Source of the DNA: Mucilaginibacter rivuli | Lineage (GTDB): Bacteria > Bacteroidota > Bacteroidia > Sphingobacteriales > Sphingobacteriaceae | NCBI RefSeq assembly: GCF_019391655.1 | Contig: NZ_JAHXPQ010000004.1 | Span: 1 to 64,000 of the forward strand | DNA: 64,000 bases | Direction: 5' to 3' | Shown here: piece by piece, positions 6,037-15,149 of the stretch | How positions within the stretch are numbered: the stretch's first letter is position 1 | Layout: each line of letters starts with the position of its first letter | The notes under the pieces: model-generated | Told to the model about the DNA's origin: nothing | Seen by the model: the letters and a program-made list of their open reading frames with translations, nothing else | Databases searched by the model: none | Program-made: the position numbers and the translations under genes

Positions 6037-6143
6037 ATGAAAGATGCCGTAGGCAGGTGATACTTCGCTGGTTGAAAACGTGTAGCAATACATGAAGCCA
6101 GGTTCGAATCCTGATATGCACTTGCCGATAGTTGCTCTTCCAT
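6037..6143 (+). ncRNA. Y RNA candidate 7, T-arm plus GNRA hairpin
   Basis: Lower stem ATGAAAGA/TCTTCCAT has seven of eight pairs and the upper stem GGCAGGTG/CACTTGCC has eight. TGCCGTA faces TAGTTGC. The tip has TACTTCG, a six-pair hairpin CGTGTA-GCAA-TACATG with a GNRA loop (about 6079-6094), and a T-arm CAGG-TTCGAAT-CCTG (6099-6113) identical in its core to that of unit 5. It is the last unit; a terminator-like hairpin follows 60 bases later. Confidence 0.72.
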
Positions 6144-6202
6144 TTCAAATAATAATCATGAAAGGCACTTTAGTGTCCGATATTTATCCAAATTAAAATA
6201 AA

Positions 6203-6233
6203 AAATCCTGTAAGTGCTTGACTAACAGGATTT
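6203..6233. terminator. Terminator-like hairpin after the Y RNA array
   Basis: AAATCCTGT (6203-6211) pairs with ACAGGATTT (6225-6233), nine perfect pairs, with A-rich sequence before and T-rich after. It can end the Y array from the left and tRNA-Arg transcripts from the right. Confidence 0.65.
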
Positions 6234-6248
6234 ATTTAATTTAAAAAG

Positions 6249-6320
6249 TGGTCCCGACGAGAATCGAACTCATATCTAGAGTTTAGGAAACTCCTATTCT
6301 ATCCGTTGAACTACGGGACC
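6249..6320 (-). tRNA. tRNA-Arg (anticodon CCU)
   Basis: A 7-bp acceptor GGTCCCG/CGGGACC, a D-arm with AACGGATA loop, anticodon loop TTCCTAA on a GGAGT/ACTCT stem, and a T-arm with loop TTCGATT give a normal cloverleaf. The anticodon CCU reads AGG. The discriminator base is A and CCA is not encoded. Unlike the T-arm units to its left it has every arm in the usual order, so it is an ordinary tRNA. Confidence 0.95.
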
Positions 6321-6329
6321 TTTTATTCA

Positions 6330-6460
6330 ATGTGCAAATGTAGAAATAATGTGCAAATGTGCGTATGTGTATAGGTGCAAATTTTAAATCTATCTGCATA
6401 CGTCCAAATTTGTATTTTTCAACGCGGAAAAGCATTTACACATCTACTCATTTGCACATT
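6330..6460. repeat. TGTGCAAATG repeats between metG and tRNA-Arg
   Basis: ATGTGCAAATG-type words occur at about 6330-6341 and 6349-6360 as direct repeats, with an inverted copy (CATTTGCACATT) ending at 6460. They lie just past the metG stop and may form a long hairpin in its 3' region. No gene is seen. Confidence 0.45.
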
Positions 6461-8526
6461 TACCGTACTACTGATCCATTGGGCATCCACACCGATGGTG
6501 TAACAAAACTAAGTTTACCTTCGGCATTCTCGGCCATCAATATCATCCCTTGCGATAGGATGCCTTTAATTTCGCGGGGCTCAAGGTTTACCAGGATGCT
6601 TACCTGCTGGCCAATGATGCCTTCGGGTTCGTAATGTTCGGCTATGCCCGATACTACGGTGCGCTGGTCGATACCGGTATCTATGGTCAGTTTCATCAGC
6701 TTTTTGGTTTTGGCTACCTTTTCGGCGGTCAGGATGGTACCTATACGCACATCCATGGCGGCAAACTGGTCGAAACTGATGTTTTCCTTTGCAGGGATAA
6801 CAGGCGCATCGGCAACTACTGCCGGGCCTTCTATCGCTAACTTTTTGTCGATGAGCTTTTGAATCTGGCGTTCTATTAACTCGTCCTCTACCTTCTCGAA
6901 CAGTAATGAAGCCGGATTCAATTGATGTCCGTTTGCAAATATCATTTCCTCATCAAAGGCAACAGTATCTTTTTCCCGGTTCAGCATGCCGAATATCTTT
7001 TTAGCGGTATTAGGTAAAAAGGGCTGCATACAAGTGGCTACATGACCTATCAATATCAAACAATTATGCAGGGCCAGCTTTGCTTCGGCAGGATACTCTT
7101 TAATGGTTTTCCATGGCTCCTTCTCCGTAAGGTAACGGTTGCCTAAGCGGGCAATCTCCATCATGGTTTGCTGCGCTGAGCGGAACTTATAACCTTCAAA
7201 ATTACGCTCCATTTCATCATACAACCTGCCTAATTCGGTGTTCAGGTTATCGTCCTGCAAAGTAATGGTGGCGCTGTCGCTTTCTATTTTTCCATCGTAA
7301 AACTTGTGCATCAATATCATCACCCGGTTTACAAAGTTACCCAGTATGGCCACCAACTCGTTATTTACTCGAGCCTGGTAATCTTTCCAGGTAAACTCGC
7401 TGTCGGCGCTTTCTGGTGCTATGGCGGTAAGGTAATAACGCAGCTCGTCAACTTTGCCTGGCAGATCCTCAAGGTACTCGTGCATCTCTATGCTCCAACC
7501 ACGGCTGGTGCTCATCTTATCGCCCTCCAGATTCATAAACTCGTTGGCGGGCACGTTATCAGGCAATATATAATTGCCGTGTGCCTTCAGCATCACCGGG
7601 AACACAATGCAATGGAACACAATATTGTCTTTACCAATAAAATGAACCAGCTTGCTTTCTTTATCCTGCCAGTATGGTTTCCAGTCTTTATTATTATTAA
7701 TGGCCCATTGTTTAGTGGCCGATATATAGCCTATAGGTGCATCAAACCAAACATACAACACCTTGCCATCCGCGCCTTGTACGGGTACTTTTATGCCCCA
7801 ATCCAGATCGCGCGTTACGGCGCGGGGATGCAGGCCGCCGTCAATCCAGCTTTTGCACTGGCCGTAAACGGTGCTGCGCCAATCGTGCGCATGGCCCTGT
7901 AATATCCATTCCTTTAGCCAATCCTCGTACTTATTCAAAGGTAAATACCAGTGTTTGGTTGGCTTTAAAACGGGTTTATTACCACTCAGGGTCGATCGTG
8001 GATTGATCAGTTCTTCCGGACTTAAGCTTGTTCCGCATTTTTCGCACTGGTCGCCGTAGGCGTTCTCGTTACCACAGTTGGGGCAGGTACCCATAATGTA
8101 GCGGTCGGCTAAAAATGCTGAAGCATGCTCATCGTAATACTGTTCGTTTTCCTTTTCAACAAAAATGTTTTTATCGTTCAGGTTGGTAAAAAAGTCCTGC
8201 GCGGTTTCATGGTGCAACTGCGAACTGGTGCGGTGGTAAATATCAAACGATATTCCTATTTCAGCAAAACATTTTTCAATCAGGGCATGGTATTTATCTA
8301 CTATTTCGCGGGGCGTGGTATGCTCCTTCATAGCTTGGTTGGCAATGGCGGTACCGTGCTCATCGCTTCCACAAACAAAAACCACATCGCGCTTTTGCAG
8401 GCGCAGGTAGCGGGCATATAAATCAGCAGGGATATAGGCTCCCGCAAGGTGGCCAATATGTTTTGGACCATTTGCATACGGCAGTGCGGCCGTAATGGTG
8501 TAACGTTTATATTTTTGTGGTTCCAA
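6460..8526 (-). CDS. metG: Methionine--tRNA ligase
   Basis: A 688-residue class I aminoacyl-tRNA synthetase that charges tRNA(Met) in the cytoplasm. The HIGH motif is intact at residues 23-26, and KMSKS appears as KMSTS in the GDKMSTSRG segment (about residue 340). A CPNCG...CEKCG zinc knuckle lies near 148-165. Residues about 580-688 are the C-terminal tRNA-binding OB domain (DVRIGTI...GIAEHYEPEGIIG), which allows dimerisation, so this is the long form of the family. The start at 8526 follows the AT-rich palindrome shared with the divergent LD-carboxypeptidase gene. Confidence 0.97.
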   Translation of the reverse strand: MEPQKYKRYTITAALPYANGPKHIGHLAGAYIPADLYARYLRLQKRDVVFVCGSDEHGTAIANQAMKEHTTPREIVDKYHALIEKCFAEIGISFDIYHRTSSQLHHETAQDFFTNLNDKNIFVEKENEQYYDEHASAFLADRYIMGTCPNCGNENAYGDQCEKCGTSLSPEELINPRSTLSGNKPVLKPTKHWYLPLNKYEDWLKEWILQGHAHDWRSTVYGQCKSWIDGGLHPRAVTRDLDWGIKVPVQGADGKVLYVWFDAPIGYISATKQWAINNNKDWKPYWQDKESKLVHFIGKDNIVFHCIVFPVMLKAHGNYILPDNVPANEFMNLEGDKMSTSRGWSIEMHEYLEDLPGKVDELRYYLTAIAPESADSEFTWKDYQARVNNELVAILGNFVNRVMILMHKFYDGKIESDSATITLQDDNLNTELGRLYDEMERNFEGYKFRSAQQTMMEIARLGNRYLTEKEPWKTIKEYPAEAKLALHNCLILIGHVATCMQPFLPNTAKKIFGMLNREKDTVAFDEEMIFANGHQLNPASLLFEKVEDELIERQIQKLIDKKLAIEGPAVVADAPVIPAKENISFDQFAAMDVRIGTILTAEKVAKTKKLMKLTIDTGIDQRTVVSGIAEHYEPEGIIGQQVSILVNLEPREIKGILSQGMILMAENAEGKLSFVTPSVWMPNGSVVR

Positions 8527-8587
8527 TTATTAAGCGGTATTGTTTTGAGGGGCAAAGATAGTGTTTTGATTTCGGATGTGATTTTGA

Positions 8588-8683
8588 TTTCGAATTTCGA
8601 ATGTTCAATTTCGAATTTAGTTTGATTCTCAATATTTTGATTTGACAGGCAGAAATCCGAAATTGAAAATCCGAAATTCGAAA
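8588..8683. repeat. Long nested palindrome between metG and ldcA
   Basis: TTTCGAATTTCG (8588-8599) pairs with 8672-8683, and TTCAATTTCG (8604-8613) with 8658-8667, so about 96 bp can form one long interrupted hairpin. It fills the divergent promoter space of metG and the LD-carboxypeptidase. It is probably a dispersed AT-rich repeat; effects on either promoter are possible but not shown. Confidence 0.6.
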
Positions 8684-8695
8684 TAAATAACAAAA

Positions 8696-9601
8696 ATGAC
8701 AGGCAAGAATCATCCACCCTACCTTAAACCCGGCGACAAGATCGCAATAACATGCCCGGCAAAAAAATTGCCTAAACCGATGACGGATGCTGTTGCATTG
8801 TTAGAGTCGTGGGGGCTGGAGGTTGTGTTGGGCGAAACGGTAACAGCATCATTTCACCAATTTGCAGGTGATGATGCTTTGCGTGCCCGCGATATGCAGC
8901 GTTTTCTGGATGACAATAGCATTAAAGCCATTTTTGCCGCGCGTGGCGGCTATGGTACTATCCGTATTATTGATGATCTTGATTTTACTGATTTTGCTAA
9001 GAATCCAAAGTGGCTCGTTGGCTTTAGTGATATTACCGTTTTACATAGCCACATTTGGGCAAATCACGCGCTACAAAGCATTCACGGACAAATGCCCATA
9101 ACTATTCCCGACGCATCGGCAACATCGCTTAAAACGCTTAAAAACGCTTTGTTTGGTGAGAATATTGAATACGATTTCAGATCACATAGTGAGAACAGAC
9201 CGGGCGAGGCTGAAGGTATTTTAATTGGCGGTAATCTATCTTTGCTTATCGCGATGCTGGGCTCGGCATCTGATTTTAGTTACGATAACAAGATCTTATT
9301 TATTGAAGATGTTGGCGAGTACCTGTACAGTACCGATCGTATGCTGCGCACCTTAAAACGTGCGGGTAAATTAACTAACCTTGCGGGATTGATGGTTGGC
9401 GGTTTTACCGAGGTGAAGGATAACGACATCCCTTTCGGGCAAACCATACAACAAATTGTAATGGAGGTGGTAAAAGATTATAATTACCCCGTATGCTTTG
9501 ATTTCCCCGCAGGGCATATACCCGATAACCGGGCATTAATATTAGGTCGCGATTTGCATTTTAAAGTAGAAACTCATTATACACACGCTAAATATATTTA
9601 A
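8696..9601 (+). CDS. ldcA: LD-carboxypeptidase (peptidase S66)
   Basis: A 301-residue S66 family serine peptidase, which removes the terminal D-Ala from muropeptide tetrapeptides in cell-wall recycling. Visible marks are KPGDKIAI at the N-terminus, ARGGYG (about 81-86), the nucleophile Ser in GFSD (about 107-110), a Glu in FIEDVGEYLY (about 203-212), and the His of FPAGHIPDN near residue 276, so the Ser-Glu-His triad is complete. No signal peptide is seen, which fits a cytoplasmic enzyme. The DoxX gene follows with one base between stop and start, so the two are probably co-translated. Confidence 0.92.
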   Translation: MTGKNHPPYLKPGDKIAITCPAKKLPKPMTDAVALLESWGLEVVLGETVTASFHQFAGDDALRARDMQRFLDDNSIKAIFAARGGYGTIRIIDDLDFTDFAKNPKWLVGFSDITVLHSHIWANHALQSIHGQMPITIPDASATSLKTLKNALFGENIEYDFRSHSENRPGEAEGILIGGNLSLLIAMLGSASDFSYDNKILFIEDVGEYLYSTDRMLRTLKRAGKLTNLAGLMVGGFTEVKDNDIPFGQTIQQIVMEVVKDYNYPVCFDFPAGHIPDNRALILGRDLHFKVETHYTHAKYI

Positions 9602-9602
9602 C

Positions 9603-10010
9603 ATGGCACTATTTGCGCAATTAGGAAAATACAGAAATACCGGCCTGCTGTTTATGCGGGTTGGCCTTGGGGTAATGTTTGTTTTACACGGTTATCCCAA
9701 ATTGTTAGGCGGGCCCGAAAAATGGGAAGCCATAGGCAGCGCTACAAAATATGCAGGCATACACTTTTTGCCAAAAGCATGGGGTTTTTTGGCCGCCTGT
9801 ACCGAAACCTTTGGTGGCTTTTTACTGGTACTGGGCCTGGCATTCCGCCCGGTGTGTTTCTTACTTTTAATTAATATGATAGTTGCCACCTTAATGCATT
9901 TTGGCACCGGTGGCGGCATTGAGCAGGCCGCGCATGCCATTGAAGATGGCGTTGTATTTTTAGGCTTGTTATTTATTGGCCCTGGTAGTTATAGTGTAGA
10001 TAAGAAATAA
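9603..10010 (+). CDS. DoxX family membrane protein
   Basis: A 135-residue integral membrane protein with four predicted hydrophobic segments (about 13-33, 58-76, 77-95, 106-126). The start GLLFMRVGLGVMFVLHGYPK with its Gly-Tyr-Pro-Lys is typical of DoxX/DoxD-like proteins, linked in some organisms to thiosulfate or redox metabolism but usually of unknown role. It is tightly coupled to the LD-carboxypeptidase gene and ends before a strong bidirectional terminator. Confidence 0.88.
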   Translation: MALFAQLGKYRNTGLLFMRVGLGVMFVLHGYPKLLGGPEKWEAIGSATKYAGIHFLPKAWGFLAACTETFGGFLLVLGLAFRPVCFLLLINMIVATLMHFGTGGGIEQAAHAIEDGVVFLGLLFIGPGSYSVDKK

Positions 10011-10024
10011 AGCTGTCTTTAACA

Positions 10025-10056
10025 AAAAAGGGATGCCAAAATTGGCATCCCTTTTT
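10025..10056. terminator. Bidirectional terminator
   Basis: A perfect 15-bp stem, AAAAAGGGATGCCAA (10025-10039) with its complement (10042-10056), two-base loop and T-run on both strands. It separates the converging doxX and SusD-operon transcripts. Confidence 0.9.
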
Positions 10057-10073
10057 AATTGACGAATAATTAT

Positions 10074-10511
10074 TTAATTGAATTTTACAACTGCTACCTG
10101 ATTAGCTGCAACATTATCCTGCCCAATGGTCATTGCTGTACCATCTGCTTTGGTGGCTTTCACAATTGTTAGGTTTACGTTGCCTGTAGTTGTACCTGTT
10201 GCAGGGCGGGTAACAACAGCGTTCACACTTAAAGTTTCCTTTGGTAAAACAACAGTTTGGTTTGTTGCCGTAACAATACCACTTAAGTTATAAGTGATGG
10301 TAACAGCTTGTTCAAGTACATCGCGCACGTTAATATTAACATTCCCTGTGTTTGTGCCAGCTGCAACGCTAACGCTTTTACTTGTTAAGGTTACATACGG
10401 AGGTATGCTATTGCTAAAATCATAGTTATCGCCGGGGGATGCTTTTTTGCATGATTGAAAACCTATACCGGTGACCAAGGCAAATAGTATATATAAAGTT
10501 ATTTTTTTCAT
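10074..10511 (-). CDS. Small surface lipoprotein, SusCD operon
   Basis: A 145-residue predicted lipoprotein: a signal peptide ends in GIGFQSC with the lipid-modified Cys at about residue 20. The rest is Thr/Val-rich with repeated beta-strand patterns (TNTGNVNI, TTTGNVNL), consistent with one Ig- or Calx-beta-like domain. It is the third gene of the SusC/SusD operon, 11 bases after the SusD stop, and probably sits with them at the outer membrane. I do not recognise a named family. Confidence 0.75.
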   Translation of the reverse strand: MKKITLYILFALVTGIGFQSCKKASPGDNYDFSNSIPPYVTLTSKSVSVAAGTNTGNVNINVRDVLEQAVTITYNLSGIVTATNQTVVLPKETLSVNAVVTRPATGTTTGNVNLTIVKATKADGTAMTIGQDNVAANQVAVVKFN

Positions 10512-10522
10512 AATCGTATAGT

Positions 10523-11989
10523 TTAAAGATCAAACCATTGTTTAGTGTAATATTTAATTACGGTTTTAGGAGCGAATGGATTTACCGAAATCTCGTTTGT
10601 AATAGGATACTCATATCTCCTAAACAAGCCGTTTGCCGGTGCACCTGTAGGTATTTGTAAGTTTGGCACTTCGCTACCTTCAGGGCCTGATCTTCTCCAT
10701 TCTGTAAAGGCTTCTAATGGCCTGTCCATCAGATCTATCCAGTGTTGGTAATGAATATTTGCAACCGGTGTAACGGTAAAAGCAGGTAAACCCGTAGTTG
10801 AGAATGTATTTGCAGTAGTTGCATCTACACCATAAAACTTACACGATTCGGCTACAGCTTGCTTATATAAAGCGGCCGCAGTAACTAAATTTACCGGAAC
10901 ACCTAAGCCTCTTGCATATATTTCAGCTTCATAAAATAATTCATCCTGGTAATCATATATGGTTTCGGGCTCTGTAGCAGTATGTAAACTTGCAGATATT
11001 CTTGGGTTTAATGTATCATCGCCGTCATCACCTTGTGTAATACCTACATAGTGTGTTGCGCCTGCAGGTTTATCAAACAGTTTAGGCAAACGGGGATCGT
11101 TAACCGGATCTAACACATCTGTAATGTATTTTGAAGCAAAAAAGAAGCTGATACCGCCATTATATTGCAGGTTGATTGCATATTTAGGATTGTTCTTTTG
11201 AGTAACATTTTGGAAAGGTATCTTAAAATTATCAGCTGCAGAACTAATCAAACCACCCGCTGTAAGCATTGCGCCAATTTGTGTGGCCTTAGTAGGGTCT
11301 TTATCAACTAATACCATTAAGGTACGCAATTTAAGCGAGGTAGCCAACCTTTTCCATTTTGCGATGTCTCCTCCATAAAACGGATCATCAATTGCAGCAA
11401 TACCTCCTATTTTTAACGGGCTTGACGTATCAAATTGAGCAATTGCATCATTCAAAGTAGCAACTACACCCTCCAGCACGGTTTGTTGCGAATCAAAGTG
11501 CGGATAGCTGATAAGCGGGTTGATCGCCTCTGTATAAGGTACATCACCATACATTGTAGTAGCATCATAAAAAGCCAGGGCTAATAACACCTTACATTGT
11601 GCAGCAGCGTTATTGTTTTTAGGCGATGCTGATTCTGCAAGGCTAATGGCTTGTCTTAAATTTCCACCCATGGTAGTATATAAAGATCTCCATGAGTTAC
11701 CTGTACTAAATGTTGATATAACATATTCCCCGGCATCAGGTATGCCCCAGCCTGTTGGATTATTTCCGCCATCGCTAACGGTTTGTCCGGCTAAAGCGAA
11801 AGGTATCCAATAGTCGCCGCTGGCACGTAAATCAACATACGTAGTTGCAGCATATGCAAATAACAATTTAGGATCGACAGCTTCTGCCGAGTTTGGATTT
11901 TTATTGATATCCAAATATTTTTTGCAGGATGTTAGGCTTAAACTTAGCGTTATAACACCTAAAAATGCATATATAAATTTCTTTTTCAT
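10523..11989 (-). CDS. SusD/RagB-family nutrient-binding lipoprotein
   Basis: A 488-residue SusD-like protein. The start at 11989 gives a lipoprotein signal (MKKKFIYAFLGVITLSLSLTSC, Cys at residue 22) followed by KKYLDINKNPN, the standard SusD opening. An upstream in-frame ATG at 12157 would place 56 residues inside the susC gene and is rejected. TPR-like helices and the C-terminal RRYEYP..E motif are present. Such proteins cap the SusC channel and bind the ligand, often an oligosaccharide or peptide. It starts 10 bases after the SusC stop. No glycosidase is near, so the substrate cannot be inferred. Confidence 0.93.
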   Translation of the reverse strand: MKKKFIYAFLGVITLSLSLTSCKKYLDINKNPNSAEAVDPKLLFAYAATTYVDLRASGDYWIPFALAGQTVSDGGNNPTGWGIPDAGEYVISTFSTGNSWRSLYTTMGGNLRQAISLAESASPKNNNAAAQCKVLLALAFYDATTMYGDVPYTEAINPLISYPHFDSQQTVLEGVVATLNDAIAQFDTSSPLKIGGIAAIDDPFYGGDIAKWKRLATSLKLRTLMVLVDKDPTKATQIGAMLTAGGLISSAADNFKIPFQNVTQKNNPKYAINLQYNGGISFFFASKYITDVLDPVNDPRLPKLFDKPAGATHYVGITQGDDGDDTLNPRISASLHTATEPETIYDYQDELFYEAEIYARGLGVPVNLVTAAALYKQAVAESCKFYGVDATTANTFSTTGLPAFTVTPVANIHYQHWIDLMDRPLEAFTEWRRSGPEGSEVPNLQIPTGAPANGLFRRYEYPITNEISVNPFAPKTVIKYYTKQWFDL

Positions 11990-11999
11990 GTTTTTAAAA

Positions 12000-14900
12000 T
12001 TAAAATTTGATTCCCAGGTTAAAGCCGATAGTTCTTGTTGATGGCTGAGAGTTAAATTCAACCCCATCACCTGCGGCACCAGATCCAAAGAAGTTAACTT
12101 CAGGATCAATGTAAGGAACGTTTTTAGATATGATCCATATGTTACGTCCTTCAACACCTATTGTTAAGCCTTTAAAGTATTTAGCATGTTTATCAAGAAA
12201 GGCTTGCGGAAAAGTATATTTCAATGTTGCTTGTTTTAACTTAACAAAAGAAGCATCGAATATATTTGCTTCAGTATTGGTTGTTGAATATTGGCCCCAA
12301 TAATCCTGCATACTTTGTACAGGTACTGTATTTGGAATAAATGTAGAGCCAGATGCTACAACGCCTTTATCTATAAATATATTACCCCTGTTCAAAGCAG
12401 TTTCTTGAGCTAAACCGGTTGTACGCAATGTTGATACTGTATTTGAATACATTATACCGCCTTTACGGGCCTGAATAAGGAAGCTTAATGCAAACCCTTT
12501 GTATCTAACAGTGTTAGTGATACCTCCTACCCAATCAGGGTTAACACTGCCTAATCTTTTATCTAAAACTGTTTTTCTTAAACCTGTAGCGGGGTCAATC
12601 ACAATATTACCATCAGGATCGCGCACCCAGGCAGTGCCGTAAATACCAACAGATGTACCAGGCTCAGCTTTTAGTTGCAATCCGCTCCAACCGCTTTGTA
12701 CAACATATAATGGAGCTTCGGCAGGCAAATCAATGGTTTGGGTGTTTCTTGACCAGTTTGCATCTATATCCCAGCTGAATGTTTTTAGCTTAACTGGTGT
12801 AACACCTAACTGAACTTCCCATCCATTATTTGTGATCGAACCGGCATTAATAAGTTTGGCTGCATAGCCACTGGATTGAGGTAATCCTAAAGAGATAATT
12901 TGATTAGATGTTTTAGAGTTATAATAAGTAACGTCCAATCTAACCCTGTCGTTTAAAAATCTCAATTCTGTACCAATCTCATTCGTTTTTTGATCTTGTG
13001 GTTTTAACAGATCTAAAGGCGGCACGGTTGAAGGAATACCAAATGCAATTAAACCGTTAAATGGAAAGCTTGAACCATAACCGTATTGCGCAAATGCAGT
13101 GCTAACCGGAGCATATGTAAATGCCAATTGGTAAGGACTTGTATCGCCGCCCACGTTGGCATAACTTGCCCTTAATTTACCATAAGATAACCATTTATTT
13201 GCCGGTAGCAATTCGCTGAATACAAAACCCGCGCTAACTGATGGATAAAAATATGAGTTGTTTATTTTTGGCAGAGTAGAACTCCAGTCATTCCTGGCGG
13301 TTACGTCTACATATAAAAAGCTTTTATATGATAAACCTAAATCACCATATACACCTTGCAATCTTCTTAAATTAGATGTGTTGGTAGTAGTTACTGATGC
13401 AGCATTCGAAAAGTTGTATAACTGATCTACTGTAAGCGTTTGTGCATCTGATTGATCCCTGCGGTAATAAGCCTCGTACACGTTATAACCAGCAATAAAT
13501 TTCAAAGCCAGATCTTTAGTTACCTTGGTATCAAGGGTTGCAAGAAAATCATTGTTTATTACACGGTTATAAATATTACCTGTAAAAAAGTTACCAGTTA
13601 ATGCACCTATCGTTCCTGGTCGTGTTACACCTTTACGAAACTCAGTATAAAAATCTGTACCAATATTATCAGATAATGTTAACCAACTAGTTGGTTTGTA
13701 ACTCAAAATAGCGTTTCCAAAAAAGCGGTCAACACTATTCCCAAACTTATTGTTGTTAATGATCCAATAAGGGTTGTTCGAGTTTTTAGATGAGTTTAAC
13801 GCGTTTTGCTGACCGGTAACCGGGTCAATATAGTTATCACGTAATTGATTGATATCAATTGTTCTTGGTAACCCGAATATTAATGAGGTAAGCACGTTAG
13901 GATTATTAGAACTTTGAACCGCTAAACCATCGCCAACAGTACGTGTATAATTCAGATTGGTTCTGATATCAAAACCGTATGGCAATTTTTTACCGCCATT
14001 AAAGCTTATCGCATTTTTGTTAAGCTCTTGTTGTTCAATAGTACCTCGTTGAATGGTATTATCAAAGGTAATACGGTAATCGCCTGTTTCGTCTGCACCA
14101 CCCATTGCTACAGAGTTAATTACAGTTTTACCGGTTTTAAAGAAATCTTTAACATTATCAGGATAAGCCTGCAATGCTACCTGCTGATTTAAAAAGTTGG
14201 TAAATGTTCTTCCTTGAACCTCACTTATTTTAGGCCCCCAACCATTAATTGAAGCACTTAGCGCAGTTGGGTTGGCATTTGTACCATATAGGCCGTGATT
14301 ACCCTGCGCATATTCATTTTGATAATCAGGTAAAACCAAAACATTATCAAAGCGTATGCTTGAATTAATATCAATTGTAGCAGCGCCTTTCTTTCCACGT
14401 TTGGTAGTGATAATGATAGCCCCGTTTTTTGCACGTGTTCCATACAGCGCAGATGCTGCAGCACCTTTCAATACCGTGATCGACTCGATATCGTCCTCAT
14501 TAATGTCCGATGCCCTGTTTCCAAAATCAACGGAGCTGGTTCCCTGTGCAACACCGTTAACTGTAGATAACTGCTGTGCCTGGTTGTCAATTGGCAAACC
14601 ATCCACAACAAAAATAGGTTGGATATCAGAACCTAAAGATGTTGCTCCTCGCAATACAATTTTAGATCCGCCACCTAATGTACCTGATGATGATGTTACG
14701 TTAACACCGGCAAGTTTACCTGCTAACGAGTTAACAACGTTGGTTTCGCGCGATTGTGTCAAGTCATCGCCTTTGATCACACCAACGGAATAACCGAGTG
14801 ATTTTGATTCTCTGGTAATACCCAGTGCAGTTACTACCACCTCACCCAATTGTTTGTTAGAAAGTTCGAGTGTAACATTTACTGTATTACTTACAATTAG

Positions 14901-15149
14901 TTTCTCCTGCGGAGCGTAACCAATAAAAGTGAATACTAATGTTGTGCCTGATGCCGGCACGTTAATGGAGTACTTGCCGTCAACACCGGTTACAACGCCA
15001 ATGGTTGTACCCTTGATTTTAACGCCGACACCCGGTATGGGAGTACCATCCTCCTTAGCAATTACAGTACCGCTTACGGTACGATTTTGTGCGAAAGTTT
15101 GCAGATAGCAAAACAGAACACACAAACTTACGAGTAGAAGTTTTTTCAT
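12000..15149 (-). CDS. SusC/RagA-family TonB-linked outer-membrane transporter
   Basis: A 1049-residue TonB-dependent transporter. A signal peptide (about 1-20, ending TFAQ) is followed by a carboxypeptidase-like beta-sandwich domain (about 24-105), a plug (about 115-230, with NSLAGKLAGV) and a 22-strand barrel ending in an aromatic-rich strand GFNLGIKF. It moves the ligand captured by the SusD partner into the periplasm. It heads a three-gene operon with SusD and a small lipoprotein. No sigma/anti-sigma pair is visible upstream; the 5' side faces a divergent padR gene across 169 bp. Confidence 0.95.
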   Translation of the reverse strand: MKKLLLVSLCVLFCYLQTFAQNRTVSGTVIAKEDGTPIPGVGVKIKGTTIGVVTGVDGKYSINVPASGTTLVFTFIGYAPQEKLIVSNTVNVTLELSNKQLGEVVVTALGITRESKSLGYSVGVIKGDDLTQSRETNVVNSLAGKLAGVNVTSSSGTLGGGSKIVLRGATSLGSDIQPIFVVDGLPIDNQAQQLSTVNGVAQGTSSVDFGNRASDINEDDIESITVLKGAAASALYGTRAKNGAIIITTKRGKKGAATIDINSSIRFDNVLVLPDYQNEYAQGNHGLYGTNANPTALSASINGWGPKISEVQGRTFTNFLNQQVALQAYPDNVKDFFKTGKTVINSVAMGGADETGDYRITFDNTIQRGTIEQQELNKNAISFNGGKKLPYGFDIRTNLNYTRTVGDGLAVQSSNNPNVLTSLIFGLPRTIDINQLRDNYIDPVTGQQNALNSSKNSNNPYWIINNNKFGNSVDRFFGNAILSYKPTSWLTLSDNIGTDFYTEFRKGVTRPGTIGALTGNFFTGNIYNRVINNDFLATLDTKVTKDLALKFIAGYNVYEAYYRRDQSDAQTLTVDQLYNFSNAASVTTTNTSNLRRLQGVYGDLGLSYKSFLYVDVTARNDWSSTLPKINNSYFYPSVSAGFVFSELLPANKWLSYGKLRASYANVGGDTSPYQLAFTYAPVSTAFAQYGYGSSFPFNGLIAFGIPSTVPPLDLLKPQDQKTNEIGTELRFLNDRVRLDVTYYNSKTSNQIISLGLPQSSGYAAKLINAGSITNNGWEVQLGVTPVKLKTFSWDIDANWSRNTQTIDLPAEAPLYVVQSGWSGLQLKAEPGTSVGIYGTAWVRDPDGNIVIDPATGLRKTVLDKRLGSVNPDWVGGITNTVRYKGFALSFLIQARKGGIMYSNTVSTLRTTGLAQETALNRGNIFIDKGVVASGSTFIPNTVPVQSMQDYWGQYSTTNTEANIFDASFVKLKQATLKYTFPQAFLDKHAKYFKGLTIGVEGRNIWIISKNVPYIDPEVNFFGSGAAGDGVEFNSQPSTRTIGFNLGIKF

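Noticed and set aside
5249..6143. CRISPR array
   Set aside because: Repeated words occur, but spacing is irregular (80-150 bases), units are self-pairing, and no cas genes are present.
5249..6143. A run of ordinary tRNA genes
   Set aside because: Apart from T-arms, none has a cloverleaf in normal order with anticodon arm and free acceptor end; tRNA-Arg at 6249 is the only standard tRNA.
7306..7902. 198-codon frame opposite metG
   Set aside because: Shadow of the metG codon pattern on the other strand.
11990..12157. Upstream extension of the SusD protein
   Set aside because: It would lie inside susC and hide the lipoprotein signal; the start at 11989 is clearly better.
14356..14793. 145-codon frame opposite susC
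   Set aside because: Antisense shadow without start context or family likeness.
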